Assembly (NCBI GenBank): GCA_021783515.1
Contig: JAJXTV010000008.1
Location: 44,217 to 108,216, forward strand
Direction of reading: 5' to 3'
DNA length: 64,000 bases
Origin: Nitrospirota bacterium
GTDB lineage: Bacteria > Nitrospirota > Thermodesulfovibrionia > Thermodesulfovibrionales > UBA6898
Numbering within the stretch: the stretch's first letter is position 1; every line of letters starts with the position of its first letter. This document shows, piece by piece, positions 17,703-28,415 of this stretch. The position numbers and the translations under genes are program-made. The notes beneath the pieces are model-generated. The model worked only from the letters and a program-made list of their open reading frames with translations. It was not told the DNA's origin and did not search any database.

Positions 17703-19589
17703 CTAGAACTTGTACCGGACTCCCGCCTCGATCCACCGGTTCAGTCCAGGCGCCACACCATCGCTATATGACGAACCGTTGAGAATGTTATGACCGGTGA
17801 AGAAGGCCTCCAGCGAGGTGTCGTTCTTCTTCAGGATCTCCTTTATCACGTTGAAATCCATCACGAAGCCGTTATACGTCGCCGCCCAGAACGAAGGGAG
17901 GTCCCACCAGAGATAATGGCCCTTCATCACCGCCCTCAAGCCCTTGCCCTCGTCATAGGAAAGAGACGTAGTGATGCCGTATCTTCTCGTCTCGTCGAAC
18001 TCCCTCTCATCAGAGAAGTTGTCCAGCCTCACGCTCTCATAATGGGTGCCGGCCTTAAGCGTAAGGCCCTTCCATTTCTTCGTGATGATCTCGAGCTCTC
18101 CGCCTATCGTCTTTTCCTTGCCGGCGTTTTCTACTGTCAGGAGGTCCCCCTCGAGGCTCTTATCGACTATGATATCGTTGATATCGTGCAGAAACAAGGT
18201 GAGCTTCGCGCTCACGACGTTTGCGACATTCGCCTCAGCCCCCACTTGATAGGACCATATCTTCTCGGTGTTCAGGCCGGGGTTCCCGACAAAGCCGAAG
18301 CCAGGGTGATCAAAAAACGATGGGATCGCCGCATCATGGAAGCCCCTGCTCACGAGCGCCCTGAGAAGGAAATCTTTCGAAACGAGATAGGTAACTCCAA
18401 GACTGGGGCTGAAGATATCGCCTCCGAGGTTGGCATGGTCGAACCTCAGACCCGGGGTGATGGTCAGAGCTCCGAGCGATATCGTGTCGTTTGCGAAGAA
18501 GGCATATTTGTTCTGGTCTACAGACCCGTCAGGATAGAAATCAGCCTTTGCCGTTCCCGTCATCACATCCGTTCCCGCTACTATACTATGCGCCCCCGTC
18601 CTCCACGTGAGGCTGCCGCTGAAGCCGTACTTGTCGAATTTCGTGCCGGAATCGAAAATCGGCTCGTTCGTGCTGACCGTCTTCTCATACATCCCCTCAT
18701 TATTGTTAAAAATCCATCCGGAGACATTAAGGTCAAGGTCCTTGCCGAACGATGTCTGAAGGGATGCCCTTCCGTAGATCTGTTCTAACTTATACGCATC
18801 GAACGCGTCATAGTCTATGAACAGCCAGTCCCACTGGACGCTGTCGTCCTTGTGGTAGAGAAACGAGAGATCGATCTTCGTCTTTTCTCCCGCATCGACC
18901 GTGAACTTCGAAAAGAAATTGTTATGATGGAAATAATGATCGCTTCTCAGTCCGTCGGAGTTCATCGCACCGCCATAGAGATATGCGCCTATTGGCCCTT
19001 TCCTTCCGATAAGCTCGGCCCTGGCGTCGCTCGTATTTCTCTCACCGTACGATGCATAGGCGGTCCCGTGCATGTGATCTCCCGGGCCCGCCGATTTCGT
19101 GATGATGTTTATCACGCCTCCGAAAGAGGACCCCCACGTGGACGACGCAGGCCCCTTTATGATCTCGATCCTCTCTATCATTTGGACAGGCAGGATGCCG
19201 CTGGCGACTGCGTTGGATTCATTCTGAAGCGGCACGCCGTCGAGGAGGACCGCGACCCTCGCATATTCGGAGCCGTGTATGCCGATACCTCCCTGTGCGC
19301 CAGGCCCGACATTGTCCGCGACCTCGACGCCTGTCACGAAATAGAGCGCGTCGGCGACGGTATGGGCGTTCATCAGTTCGATGTCCCTTGCGGTAACGAC
19401 CTCGACGTTCTCGGCGACGCGCGAAATCGACTTGAGGCTCCTCGTCGCCGAGACGACCCGAAGCTCATCTTCCTTGAAATACATGAGGAGAAAGTTGCGT
19501 TCTTCTTCGGACATTGCAAAGGCGGCTGACGAAAGGTGAGTGAGAATGAGGACGACCAACAGAACCAGCGCGGGCCTACTGAAAGACAT
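17703..19589 (-). CDS. TonB-dependent outer-membrane receptor
   Basis: 628 residues with a signal peptide (LVLLVVLILTHLSSAAFA). An N-terminal region (FLLMYFKEDELRVVSATRS) leads into a plug domain (VADALYFVTGVEV; VAVLLDGVPL; IERIEIIKGPASSTWGSSFG; VINIITKS), then a 22-strand-type barrel ending in GVRYKF. It imports siderophores, cobalamin or other metal complexes with TonB-ExbBD energy; the substrate cannot be read. GGGAGG sits 10 bp before the ATG. The peptide gene follows after 53 bp with no terminator, so receptor, peptide and maturase may form one transcript; that makes a peptide metallophore a reasonable hypothesis. Confidence 0.93.
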   Translation of the reverse strand: MSFSRPALVLLVVLILTHLSSAAFAMSEEERNFLLMYFKEDELRVVSATRSLKSISRVAENVEVVTARDIELMNAHTVADALYFVTGVEVADNVGPGAQGGIGIHGSEYARVAVLLDGVPLQNESNAVASGILPVQMIERIEIIKGPASSTWGSSFGGVINIITKSAGPGDHMHGTAYASYGERNTSDARAELIGRKGPIGAYLYGGAMNSDGLRSDHYFHHNNFFSKFTVDAGEKTKIDLSFLYHKDDSVQWDWLFIDYDAFDAYKLEQIYGRASLQTSFGKDLDLNVSGWIFNNNEGMYEKTVSTNEPIFDSGTKFDKYGFSGSLTWRTGAHSIVAGTDVMTGTAKADFYPDGSVDQNKYAFFANDTISLGALTITPGLRFDHANLGGDIFSPSLGVTYLVSKDFLLRALVSRGFHDAAIPSFFDHPGFGFVGNPGLNTEKIWSYQVGAEANVANVVSAKLTLFLHDINDIIVDKSLEGDLLTVENAGKEKTIGGELEIITKKWKGLTLKAGTHYESVRLDNFSDEREFDETRRYGITTSLSYDEGKGLRAVMKGHYLWWDLPSFWAATYNGFVMDFNVIKEILKKNDTSLEAFFTGHNILNGSSYSDGVAPGLNRWIEAGVRYKF

Positions 19590-19742
19590 ATCGTCGAATC
19601 CTCCCGAAAGTTAGTGCGAGAATCTCTATCTGAATTTTGTTCTGTCTTTTCAATGGTCGCATTTTCAATTTTACAAAGTATATTCTAATCTAATGTCGCA
19701 TGTCCAGAAAAAAAAGATAAATAGGCGGCGACCTGTACGGCG
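19590..19742 (-). promoter_or_regulatory. AT-rich upstream region of the TonB receptor gene
   Basis: This stretch is markedly AT-richer than its surroundings. On the - strand it contains the direct repeat ATTGAAAA twice, 15 bases start to start, and -10-like A/T blocks (TAGAATATAC). It probably holds the promoter and operator of the receptor gene. I cannot identify a Fur box or name a regulator. Confidence 0.4.
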
Positions 19743-19769
19743 AAAAAAAAAGGGCCGCACGTGCGGCCC
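19743..19769 (-). terminator. Intrinsic terminator of the atp operon
   Basis: The - strand carries the perfect 18-base palindrome GGGCCGCACGTGCGGCCC followed by nine T residues, about 30 bases past the atpC stop. It also insulates the TonB gene downstream. Confidence 0.93.
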
Positions 19770-19799
19770 TGCCCTATCTATCCCTTTTGGCCCGACTTC

Positions 19800-20212
19800 T
19801 TATTTGACTCTCTTAATCTCCACGACCTGCGACCTCATGACGGCGCGTTCGAGCGCGGCCTCGGCCCTGGCGAAATCAACGTTCTCGGCGTGCTTCAGCC
19901 TCTCTTCCGCCCTCTTCTTCGCAGCCATCGCCCTGTCCATGTCGATGTCTTCCGAGCGCTCGGCGCTGTCGGCGAGGATCATCACCTTCTCGGAGCCGAC
20001 CTCGGCATAGCCCCAGTTTACGAAGAAATACCTGGCCTCGCTCCCCTTCTTGCAGGTGAGCATGCCGATCTTGAGGGTCGTCACGAACGGCACGTGGCCG
20101 GGCAGTACGCCGAACTCGCCTTCGCTTCCCGTGGCGGCGACCTCGTCGACCTCCTCGCTGAACACAAGGCCCTGCGGGGTCACTATCTCAAGAAGTATCT
20201 TTCCCTCAGCCA

Positions 20213-20213
<1 letters not shown>
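19800..20213 (-). CDS. atpC: F1 ATP synthase epsilon subunit
   Basis: 137 residues from the ATG at 20213, which overlaps the atpD stop (TAATG); the longer ORF-track start runs into atpD. The N-terminal beta sandwich ([41 protein letters not shown]) and the C-terminal two-helix region are both present. Epsilon couples rotation to catalysis and inhibits ATP hydrolysis. It is the last gene of the operon, followed by a strong terminator. Confidence 0.96.
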
Positions 20214-21646
<1,433 letters not shown>

Positions 21647-21688
21647 TCATGTGTATATTCATATGGTGAGCGGCAGACCGCCTCCATA

Positions 21689-22558
21689 TTATCCTTTCAA
21701 TGCCTCGACGCCGCCGACGATGTCCATGAGCTCTTTCGTGATCGACGCCTGTCTGGCCTTGTTGTACTGAAGTGTCAGACTGCCGATCATGTCGTTGGCC
21801 GCCCTCGTCGCGTTCTCCATCGCGGCCATTCTCGCCGCCTCTTCGGATGCCTGCGACTCAAGAAGCGCACGGAAGATCTGGATCTCGACGTTCTTCGGAA
21901 CGAGCCTGCTGAAGATCTCCTGCTTGGAGGGCTCATAGATGAAATTGTAGATCGGCAGCGTCTCCTCCGCGGCCTCTATCGGCGCAAGGGGCAGGAGCCT
22001 CGTGATCACCACCTGCTGGGCGATGGCCGACTTGAACTCGTTGAAGATCAGCACGACCTCGTCGGTCGTCTCGCTGGTGTAGTTCTCGATGATCTCCGAG
22101 GCGATCTCCTGGGCGTTGGCGTAGGAGATCTTGCCCGAAATCCCGGTCCAGGCCTTCCGCATCTCGACGTTGCGTCTTTTGTAGTAGTCGCGGGCCTTTC
22201 TTCCGACGACGTCGATCGTCACCTCATACCCTTCGCGCTTCAGCTCGTCGATGTGGCGTACCGCGGCCTTCATGATATTGGTGTTAAAGGCGCCGCAGAG
22301 CCCCCTGTCGCTCGTCATCACGAGCACCTCGATATTCCTCCGGGGCCTCACCGTCAGAAGCGGATGGATCTCTCCCTCGGCGCCGCTTGCGAGACTCGAC
22401 AGAATGCCGTTCATCCGTTCGGCGTAGGGCCTCATCTCGAGCATCCGCTGCTGCGCCTTCCTGAACTTCGCGGCCGACACCATCTTCATCGCCTTGGTGA
22501 TCTTGCTGGTGCTCTCTACCGCTTTTATTCTTCTTTTGATGTCTCTCAGTGTCGCCAT
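21689..22558 (-). CDS. atpG: F1 ATP synthase gamma subunit (central shaft)
   Basis: 289 residues beginning MATLRDIKRRIKAVESTSKITKAMKMVSAAK, the standard N-terminal coiled coil, and ending in the matching C-terminal helix (ATRAANDMIGSLTLQYNKARQA). A GAGGAG ribosome binding site precedes the ATG. It rotates within the alpha3beta3 head. The 88-bp gap to atpA upstream carries a degenerate heptamer repeat array. Confidence 0.97.
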   Translation of the reverse strand: MATLRDIKRRIKAVESTSKITKAMKMVSAAKFRKAQQRMLEMRPYAERMNGILSSLASGAEGEIHPLLTVRPRRNIEVLVMTSDRGLCGAFNTNIMKAAVRHIDELKREGYEVTIDVVGRKARDYYKRRNVEMRKAWTGISGKISYANAQEIASEIIENYTSETTDEVVLIFNEFKSAIAQQVVITRLLPLAPIEAAEETLPIYNFIYEPSKQEIFSRLVPKNVEIQIFRALLESQASEEAARMAAMENATRAANDMIGSLTLQYNKARQASITKELMDIVGGVEALKG

Positions 22559-22577
22559 ATTTCTCCTCTATCGTAAA

Positions 22578-22641
22578 GGGTGGTGCGTAACGGGTGATGA
22601 ATGGGCCTTCACGGCCTTACCCCTCACTCCTCACTCTTCAC
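22578..22641 (-). repeat. Degenerate heptamer repeat array between atpA and atpG
   Basis: Read on the - strand, GTGAAGA GTGAGGA GTGAGGG GTAAGGC form a 7-base-periodic array (22614-22641). The flanking sequence to 22578 shows weaker heptamer echoes (CGGGTGA, TGAATGG). It resembles short tandem heptanucleotide repeats known from cyanobacteria. No coding function. Confidence 0.6.
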
Positions 22642-22646
22642 TGTCT

Positions 22647-24155
<1,509 letters not shown>

Positions 24156-24159
24156 CAGA

Positions 24160-24699
24160 TCACCCCTTTATAAGCTCATCTTTTAACAGCCTAAGCTGGC
24201 CTTTTACGCTGCTGTCGTACATGGTGCTGCCGACCTTGACCAGCACCCCCCCGAGCAGGGACGGGTCGATGACGTATTCGATGTCGACCTCCCGCTCGAT
24301 CAATTTCTTCAACGAGGACTTCAGCCTCGCCTCATAGTCCTTGCCGATCTCGACCGGCGTCATGACGACCGCCTTCGCCCGCCTCATCCTTTCGAGATAG
24401 AGCGCGGTCGCGATCTTCAGGACGTCCGAAAGCGCCGCGACCACCCTGATCTCGGTAAGATGCATGACGAACTTGACCACCTTTTCGGAAAGACCCGCCT
24501 TCGCCGCGACCTGCTGAAACGCCTTCGCCCGCTCCTCGGCGGAAAAACCGGGGTTCACGAGCAGGCTCCTGAACTCCGCGCTCTTCTGCATCAGGTTATC
24601 GACCACGCCGAGCTCCACAAGGGCCTTCGGCATCTCCTCGACGCCCACCACGCTCATGAATGTCTTTGCGTATTTCTTTGCCTGTTTTACCGGTTTCAA
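24160..24699 (-). CDS. atpH: F1 ATP synthase delta subunit
   Basis: 179 residues. An N-terminal helical bundle ([13 protein letters not shown]) and the C-terminal OSCP/delta signature ([32 protein letters not shown], residues shown in part) are clear. Its ATG overlaps the atpF stop (ATGA). Delta fixes the peripheral b/b' stalk to the top of F1. Confidence 0.95.
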   Translation of the reverse strand: MKPVKQAKKYAKTFMSVVGVEEMPKALVELGVVDNLMQKSAEFRSLLVNPGFSAEERAKAFQQVAAKAGLSEKVVKFVMHLTEIRVVAALSDVLKIATALYLERMRRAKAVVMTPVEIGKDYEARLKSSLKKLIEREVDIEYVIDPSLLGGVLVKVGSTMYDSSVKGQLRLLKDELIKG

Positions 24700-25307
24700 T
24701 TTTTGCCCTCTATCTTTGCGACGGATTCCTCGAGCAGCTTCATCTGCTCTTCCCTGGTCATTTTCTCCCGCAGCTTCTTCTCGGCGAGTTCCATCGCGAG
24801 TTCGGCCGCCTCTTTCTTGATCGCCGACTTCGCCTGCTTCACCTCGAAGTCGATGTTCGTCTTCGCCTGCTCGAGGATCTTGTCCTGCAGTTTGGCGCCT
24901 TCTTCCACCAGCCTCGCCTTTTCCTTCTCGCCGGACATCCTCGCGGCGGAGATCAGCTCATCCATCTCCTTGTCCTTCACCCGAAGCCTCTCTTCCACCT
25001 GCGAAAGCGCCTTCTGTGCAAGCTCCTTCGCCTCGCGCGCCTCCTTCAGGCTCTGCTCGATCAGCTCGGTCCTCTTCTTGAAATATCCCTTGAGGTCCGC
25101 CTTCCTTATCGCGTAGACGAGGAGGACTACCAGGACAAAAAAGTTTATGACCGGCCAGAAATAAGCCTTAAAGAGAGACACCTGCTCCTCCCCGCCCTCC
25201 TGAGCGAAGGCGACGGCGGCGAAAAGGAGAATTTGAAGCGCAATAAGGAGCGGAGTGAAGAGCGCCGAACCTTGAACTTTGGACCTTAAACCTTGAACTT
25301 TCTTCAT
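24696..25307 (-). CDS. atpF: F0 ATP synthase subunit b, with a repeat-derived N terminus
   Basis: 203 residues. Residues 1-13 (MKKVQGLRSKVQG) are encoded by a heptamer DNA repeat. A hydrophobic leader (LLIALQILLFAAVAFAQ) and the membrane segment (PVINFFVLVVLLVYAIRKA) precede a long Lys/Glu-rich coiled coil that dimerises with b'. b subunits with an extra leader-like segment are known in related groups; the repeat in front of it looks like a later intrusion. An internal in-frame start would remove it, but I see none with a good ribosome binding site. Overlaps the b' gene by 4 bp. Confidence 0.9.
   Translation of the reverse strand: MKKVQGLRSKVQGSALFTPLLIALQILLFAAVAFAQEGGEEQVSLFKAYFWPVINFFVLVVLLVYAIRKADLKGYFKKRTELIEQSLKEAREAKELAQKALSQVEERLRVKDKEMDELISAARMSGEKEKARLVEEGAKLQDKILEQAKTNIDFEVKQAKSAIKKEAAELAMELAEKKLREKMTREEQMKLLEESVAKIEGKN
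25267..25301 (-). repeat. Heptamer array inside the atpF start region
   Basis: On the - strand AAGTTCA AGGTTTA AGGTCCA AAGTTCA AGGTTCG form five consecutive seven-base units. Three units make 21 bases, so in translation the repeat appears with a 7-residue period (KVQG...KVQG). Confidence 0.75.
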
Positions 25308-25726
25308 GCCTTTACCAACTTCCTGACTATCTCGTCCGAGAATTTCTCAACATCGGCCCTGAGCGCCTGCCTCGCCCTGGCGACTTCGGCCTGCAACTCT
25401 TCCCTCGCCTTCTGCAGCATCGCCCCGGCCTTCGTCTCGGCGTCGGTGAGGGCCTGTTTCTGCGCATTGAGGCCTTCGTTTCTCATCGACTCGAAGGCGT
25501 CCTTCGCCTTCTTTCTCGCCTCGCCGAGATCCTTGTTCATCTGGGCGATGCCCTCTTCCTTCTTCGCGTCCATCTCCCTTGCGGCGCTGAGCGCGCCCTT
25601 GGTGGAATCTTCTCTTTCCTTGAAGATCTTCAGGAGGGGCTTGTAGAGGATGATATTGAGGACAAACATGAGAACGAGGAAATTAGCTGCCAAAATCAGG
25701 AGCCAGTTAATGTGTATGTCAAGCAT
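25304..25726 (-). CDS. F0 ATP synthase subunit b' (second b-type stalk)
   Basis: 140 residues from the ATG at 25726, which has AGAGGAGA just upstream; the ORF-track start is 18 codons earlier and lacks one. The single N-terminal membrane helix (WLLILAANFLVLMFVLNIILY) is followed by the conserved PLLKIFKERE turn and a charged coiled coil. Presence of both b' and b implies a heterodimeric peripheral stalk. First gene of the operon, behind a strong promoter. Subunits a and c (atpB, atpE) and atpI are not here and must be encoded elsewhere. Confidence 0.93.
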   Translation of the reverse strand: MLDIHINWLLILAANFLVLMFVLNIILYKPLLKIFKEREDSTKGALSAAREMDAKKEEGIAQMNKDLGEARKKAKDAFESMRNEGLNAQKQALTDAETKAGAMLQKAREELQAEVARARQALRADVEKFSDEIVRKLVKA

Positions 25727-25770
25727 CTTATCTCCTCTTGGAATGAGATTTTTTGCCTTGAAACTCACGA

Positions 25771-25799
25771 AGATTAGCATAGGGCCAAAAGTTTGTCAA
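25771..25799 (-). promoter_or_regulatory. Sigma-70 promoter of the atp operon
   Basis: On the - strand a perfect -35 TTGACA (25794-25799) is separated by 17 bases from TAATCT (25771-25776), which is preceded by TGC as in extended -10 elements. The predicted leader to the b' ATG is about 40 bases. Confidence 0.72.
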
Positions 25800-26039
25800 G
25801 CCTTTTTATATTTAGAAATAAGAGGTTACCTAAAAATTTATCTATAGCCTGATAAGTAATTTTTATTATTATTTCATGGGGCAAGGTTACGGGGCCGCAA
25901 ACACTGCCGCTGTCTGCCGGCGGGGGTGGTCGAAGGCCGGAGTGGTACTTGGAAGAATAGGCAGCCCGATGCAGCAGAAATTATAGTTATAGTAATATAA
26001 CAGGCATGAAAGCCATTTTTTATTTTCCGGACATATAAT
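25800..26039. other. Gap between atp operon and mutS2: AT-rich flanks around a GC-rich repeat relic
   Basis: About 80 AT-rich bases, then a GC-rich block of roughly 100 bases (25877-25975), then another AT-rich stretch before mutS2. The block includes a reverse copy of the CACCCCGGCC repeat (25920-25947). It can fold (GGTC GAA GGCC), but I do not recognise a riboswitch or small RNA. The mutS2 promoter must lie in the second AT-rich part. Confidence 0.45.
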
Positions 26040-28400
26040 ATGGAAACGGCTTCTCTTCAGTCGCTCGAATTCCCTCGGCTTCTCGACCTTGTGGGGGCGC
26101 ATGCCCGCAGCGAGGCCGGCCGGCGCTCCGTGCACGCTATTGTGCCCTTCGCCACGACAGAGGAGATTAAGCGCCGGCAGCAGTTGGTCGGAGAGATCAT
26201 GACGATGTCGGCGCAAGGGGCCCCGCTCCGGATGTCGGGTTTCCCGGATATCGGGCCGCTGCTCGCCAGGGCTAAGCCGGACGGCGCGGTCCTCGAGGCT
26301 CTAGAGCTGGCCGGCTTCATCCCTATGCTGGGGACATCCAAAGCAGTCGCGGAGCAGATACAGGGAAGCGACAACCTGCCGTCCCTGCAGGAGCTCGCCT
26401 CCGGACTGACCGGCTTTCCAGAAATCCTCCGCCTCCTCACACGCTCGGTAAACAGCGAAGGGGATATCCTCGACAGCGCCTCGGCCCTGCTTGCGGACCT
26501 GCGGGAACGGATAAGGAGACTCGAGGTCAGGATACAAAAGAAGCTCGAGGAGATGGTCAGGGACGAGCGGCTCGGCGTCTTCCTCCAGGACGACTTCATC
26601 ACGAAGAGGTCGGGAAGATGGGTCATCCCGGTCCGGATGGACTCCAAGGGTCAGGTGGCCGGGGTCGTCCACGACGTCTCGGGCTCCGGAGAGACCGCCT
26701 TCATGGAGCCGCTCGCGATCATCAATATCGCAAACGAGCTCGAAAACCTCGTAGCCGAGCAGAAGGCAGAGGAGATACGGATACTCAAAGCGATCTCCGC
26801 GAAGGTTCGCGCGGAGGCGGACGGGATCGCATCGGAATACGCCGTCGTCGTCCGTCTCGACCTTCTGAACGCGATATCGGAGTTCGGGAGTTCGCTCCGC
26901 ATGGAGCTCCCGGCGGTCAGCGAAGCGGGTTCTCTCTCGCTCCGCGGCGGCCGCCATCCCCTCCTCATGATCGCGCTGAAGAAGTCTGCCGGTCTCGGAG
27001 AAGTGGTCCCCCTTGATATCGCACTCGGTGGAGAGAACACCGTGATGGTGATCACCGGTTCGAACGCGGGCGGCAAGACGATCGCGATCAAGACGGTCGG
27101 CCTGCTCCTGCTGATGGCGCATGCGGGCATGCCGGTGCCGGCGTCGCCGGCATCCGTCTTCCCTCTGGCGACGAAGGTGCTGGTCGACATAGGCGACGAG
27201 CAGTCGATCGAAAGCAGCCTCTCGACCTTCTCGGCGCATATCTCCCACATCTCGGCGATCCTGAGGTCCGCCGGACCCGGATCGCTCGTGCTGATCGACG
27301 AACTCGGCACCGGGACCGACCCCGAGGAAGGCGCGGCGCTCGCCTGCGCGGTACTCAACGAGCTGAGGGCGGCGGGGGCGCTCGTCTTCGCCACCACCCA
27401 CCTGTCGGAGATCAAAGGGTTCGTCCACAGGAGCGAAGGCATGCTGAACGCCTCGATGGAGTTCGACCGCAAGACGTTCCTTCCGCTCTACCGGCTGCGG
27501 ACGGGAGAGCCGGGCCAGTCCCACGCCCTCGAGACTGCGCGCAGATACGGCCTTCCCGAAGGAATCATCGACTCGGCAAAGGCGATGCTCGGCGGGGTGA
27601 AGGCCGAGTTTGACAACCTCATCGACGACCTGCAGCGGAAGCGGGAGGAATACGAACACGCGCTCGAACGGCTCGGGGAAGAAAAGAGGGCCCTGGCCGA
27701 AAAGCTCGACCTTGCCGGCAGAAGACTGGCCGAGGCGGAGGCATCGAAGAAAGAGGCCCTTGCGAAGGCGTATCAGGATGCGGCGGGAATCGTCCTCGAC
27801 GCCAAGAGGAAGATGCATTCTCTGATGGAGGAGTTGAAAAAGGGGGACAGGGCAAAAGGCCGCGAGGTCATCCGTAAAGCGGAGGCGGTCCAGAAAGAGG
27901 TATCGCAAAAGATACGGGAATACGGCGCGGTCGAAAACAGGCCGCTGGCGCTCGAGGAGATCAGAGAGGGAGAAATGGTCTTCGTCACCTCTGTCGGCTA
28001 TGACGCCTCGGTGGTCAAAGTAGACAGGAAGGAACGGCGTGTCCGGGTCTCGGCCGGCGGCAAGGAGATCGAAGTCCCTGTGGCAGACATCTCAGCCGGG
28101 AAGGGAAAGCCCCTTGCGGGAGAAAAAGAAGTGCGGCCGGCCGTTCCGGACGAGGCTGTGACTTCGCGGATCAATCTGCTCGGCATGAGGGTGGAGGAGG
28201 CGCTCTCGAAACTCGAACCTTTCCTCAACCATGCGGCGCTCGCCGGCCTGACCGAAGTGACTATCATCCACGGCTACGGGACGGGCGCTCTCGCCCGGGC
28301 TGTACGCGAGCATCTCGAAGGCCACCCGCTGATAAAGAGTTTCAGGAAGGGAGAGCCTTCCGAAGGCGGGGGAGGGGTGACCGTGACAACGTTGAAATGA
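26040..28400 (+). CDS. mutS2: Endonuclease MutS2
   Basis: 786 residues. MutS-like core and clamp domains, then ATPase motifs: Walker A GSNAGGKT, Walker B VLIDELGTGTDPEEG and ATTHLSEIKG. A long coiled coil follows (about 520-620). The C-terminal Smr endonuclease domain carries INLLGMRVEEAL and IIHGYGTGALARAVREHL. There is no mismatch-recognition domain, as expected. MutS2 is linked to suppression of homologous recombination and, in Bacillus, to rescue of collided ribosomes. Stands alone, divergent from the atp operon. Confidence 0.96.
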   Translation: METASLQSLEFPRLLDLVGAHARSEAGRRSVHAIVPFATTEEIKRRQQLVGEIMTMSAQGAPLRMSGFPDIGPLLARAKPDGAVLEALELAGFIPMLGTSKAVAEQIQGSDNLPSLQELASGLTGFPEILRLLTRSVNSEGDILDSASALLADLRERIRRLEVRIQKKLEEMVRDERLGVFLQDDFITKRSGRWVIPVRMDSKGQVAGVVHDVSGSGETAFMEPLAIINIANELENLVAEQKAEEIRILKAISAKVRAEADGIASEYAVVVRLDLLNAISEFGSSLRMELPAVSEAGSLSLRGGRHPLLMIALKKSAGLGEVVPLDIALGGENTVMVITGSNAGGKTIAIKTVGLLLLMAHAGMPVPASPASVFPLATKVLVDIGDEQSIESSLSTFSAHISHISAILRSAGPGSLVLIDELGTGTDPEEGAALACAVLNELRAAGALVFATTHLSEIKGFVHRSEGMLNASMEFDRKTFLPLYRLRTGEPGQSHALETARRYGLPEGIIDSAKAMLGGVKAEFDNLIDDLQRKREEYEHALERLGEEKRALAEKLDLAGRRLAEAEASKKEALAKAYQDAAGIVLDAKRKMHSLMEELKKGDRAKGREVIRKAEAVQKEVSQKIREYGAVENRPLALEEIREGEMVFVTSVGYDASVVKVDRKERRVRVSAGGKEIEVPVADISAGKGKPLAGEKEVRPAVPDEAVTSRINLLGMRVEEALSKLEPFLNHAALAGLTEVTIIHGYGTGALARAVREHLEGHPLIKSFRKGEPSEGGGGVTVTTLK

Positions 28401-28415
28401 GCGCGGTTGAGGGGC

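Noticed and set aside
17303-17782. Phe/Ala-rich 159-codon + strand ORF over the Lys/Ala protein
   Set aside because: It is the complement of the AAKK repeat (FFAAGF repeats) and has no ribosome binding site; the - strand frame has a very strong one.
25876-25975. c-di-GMP (GEMM) riboswitch between atp and mutS2
   Set aside because: GGGCAA and a GAA loop are present, but the conserved GEMM core and its tetraloop receptor are not.
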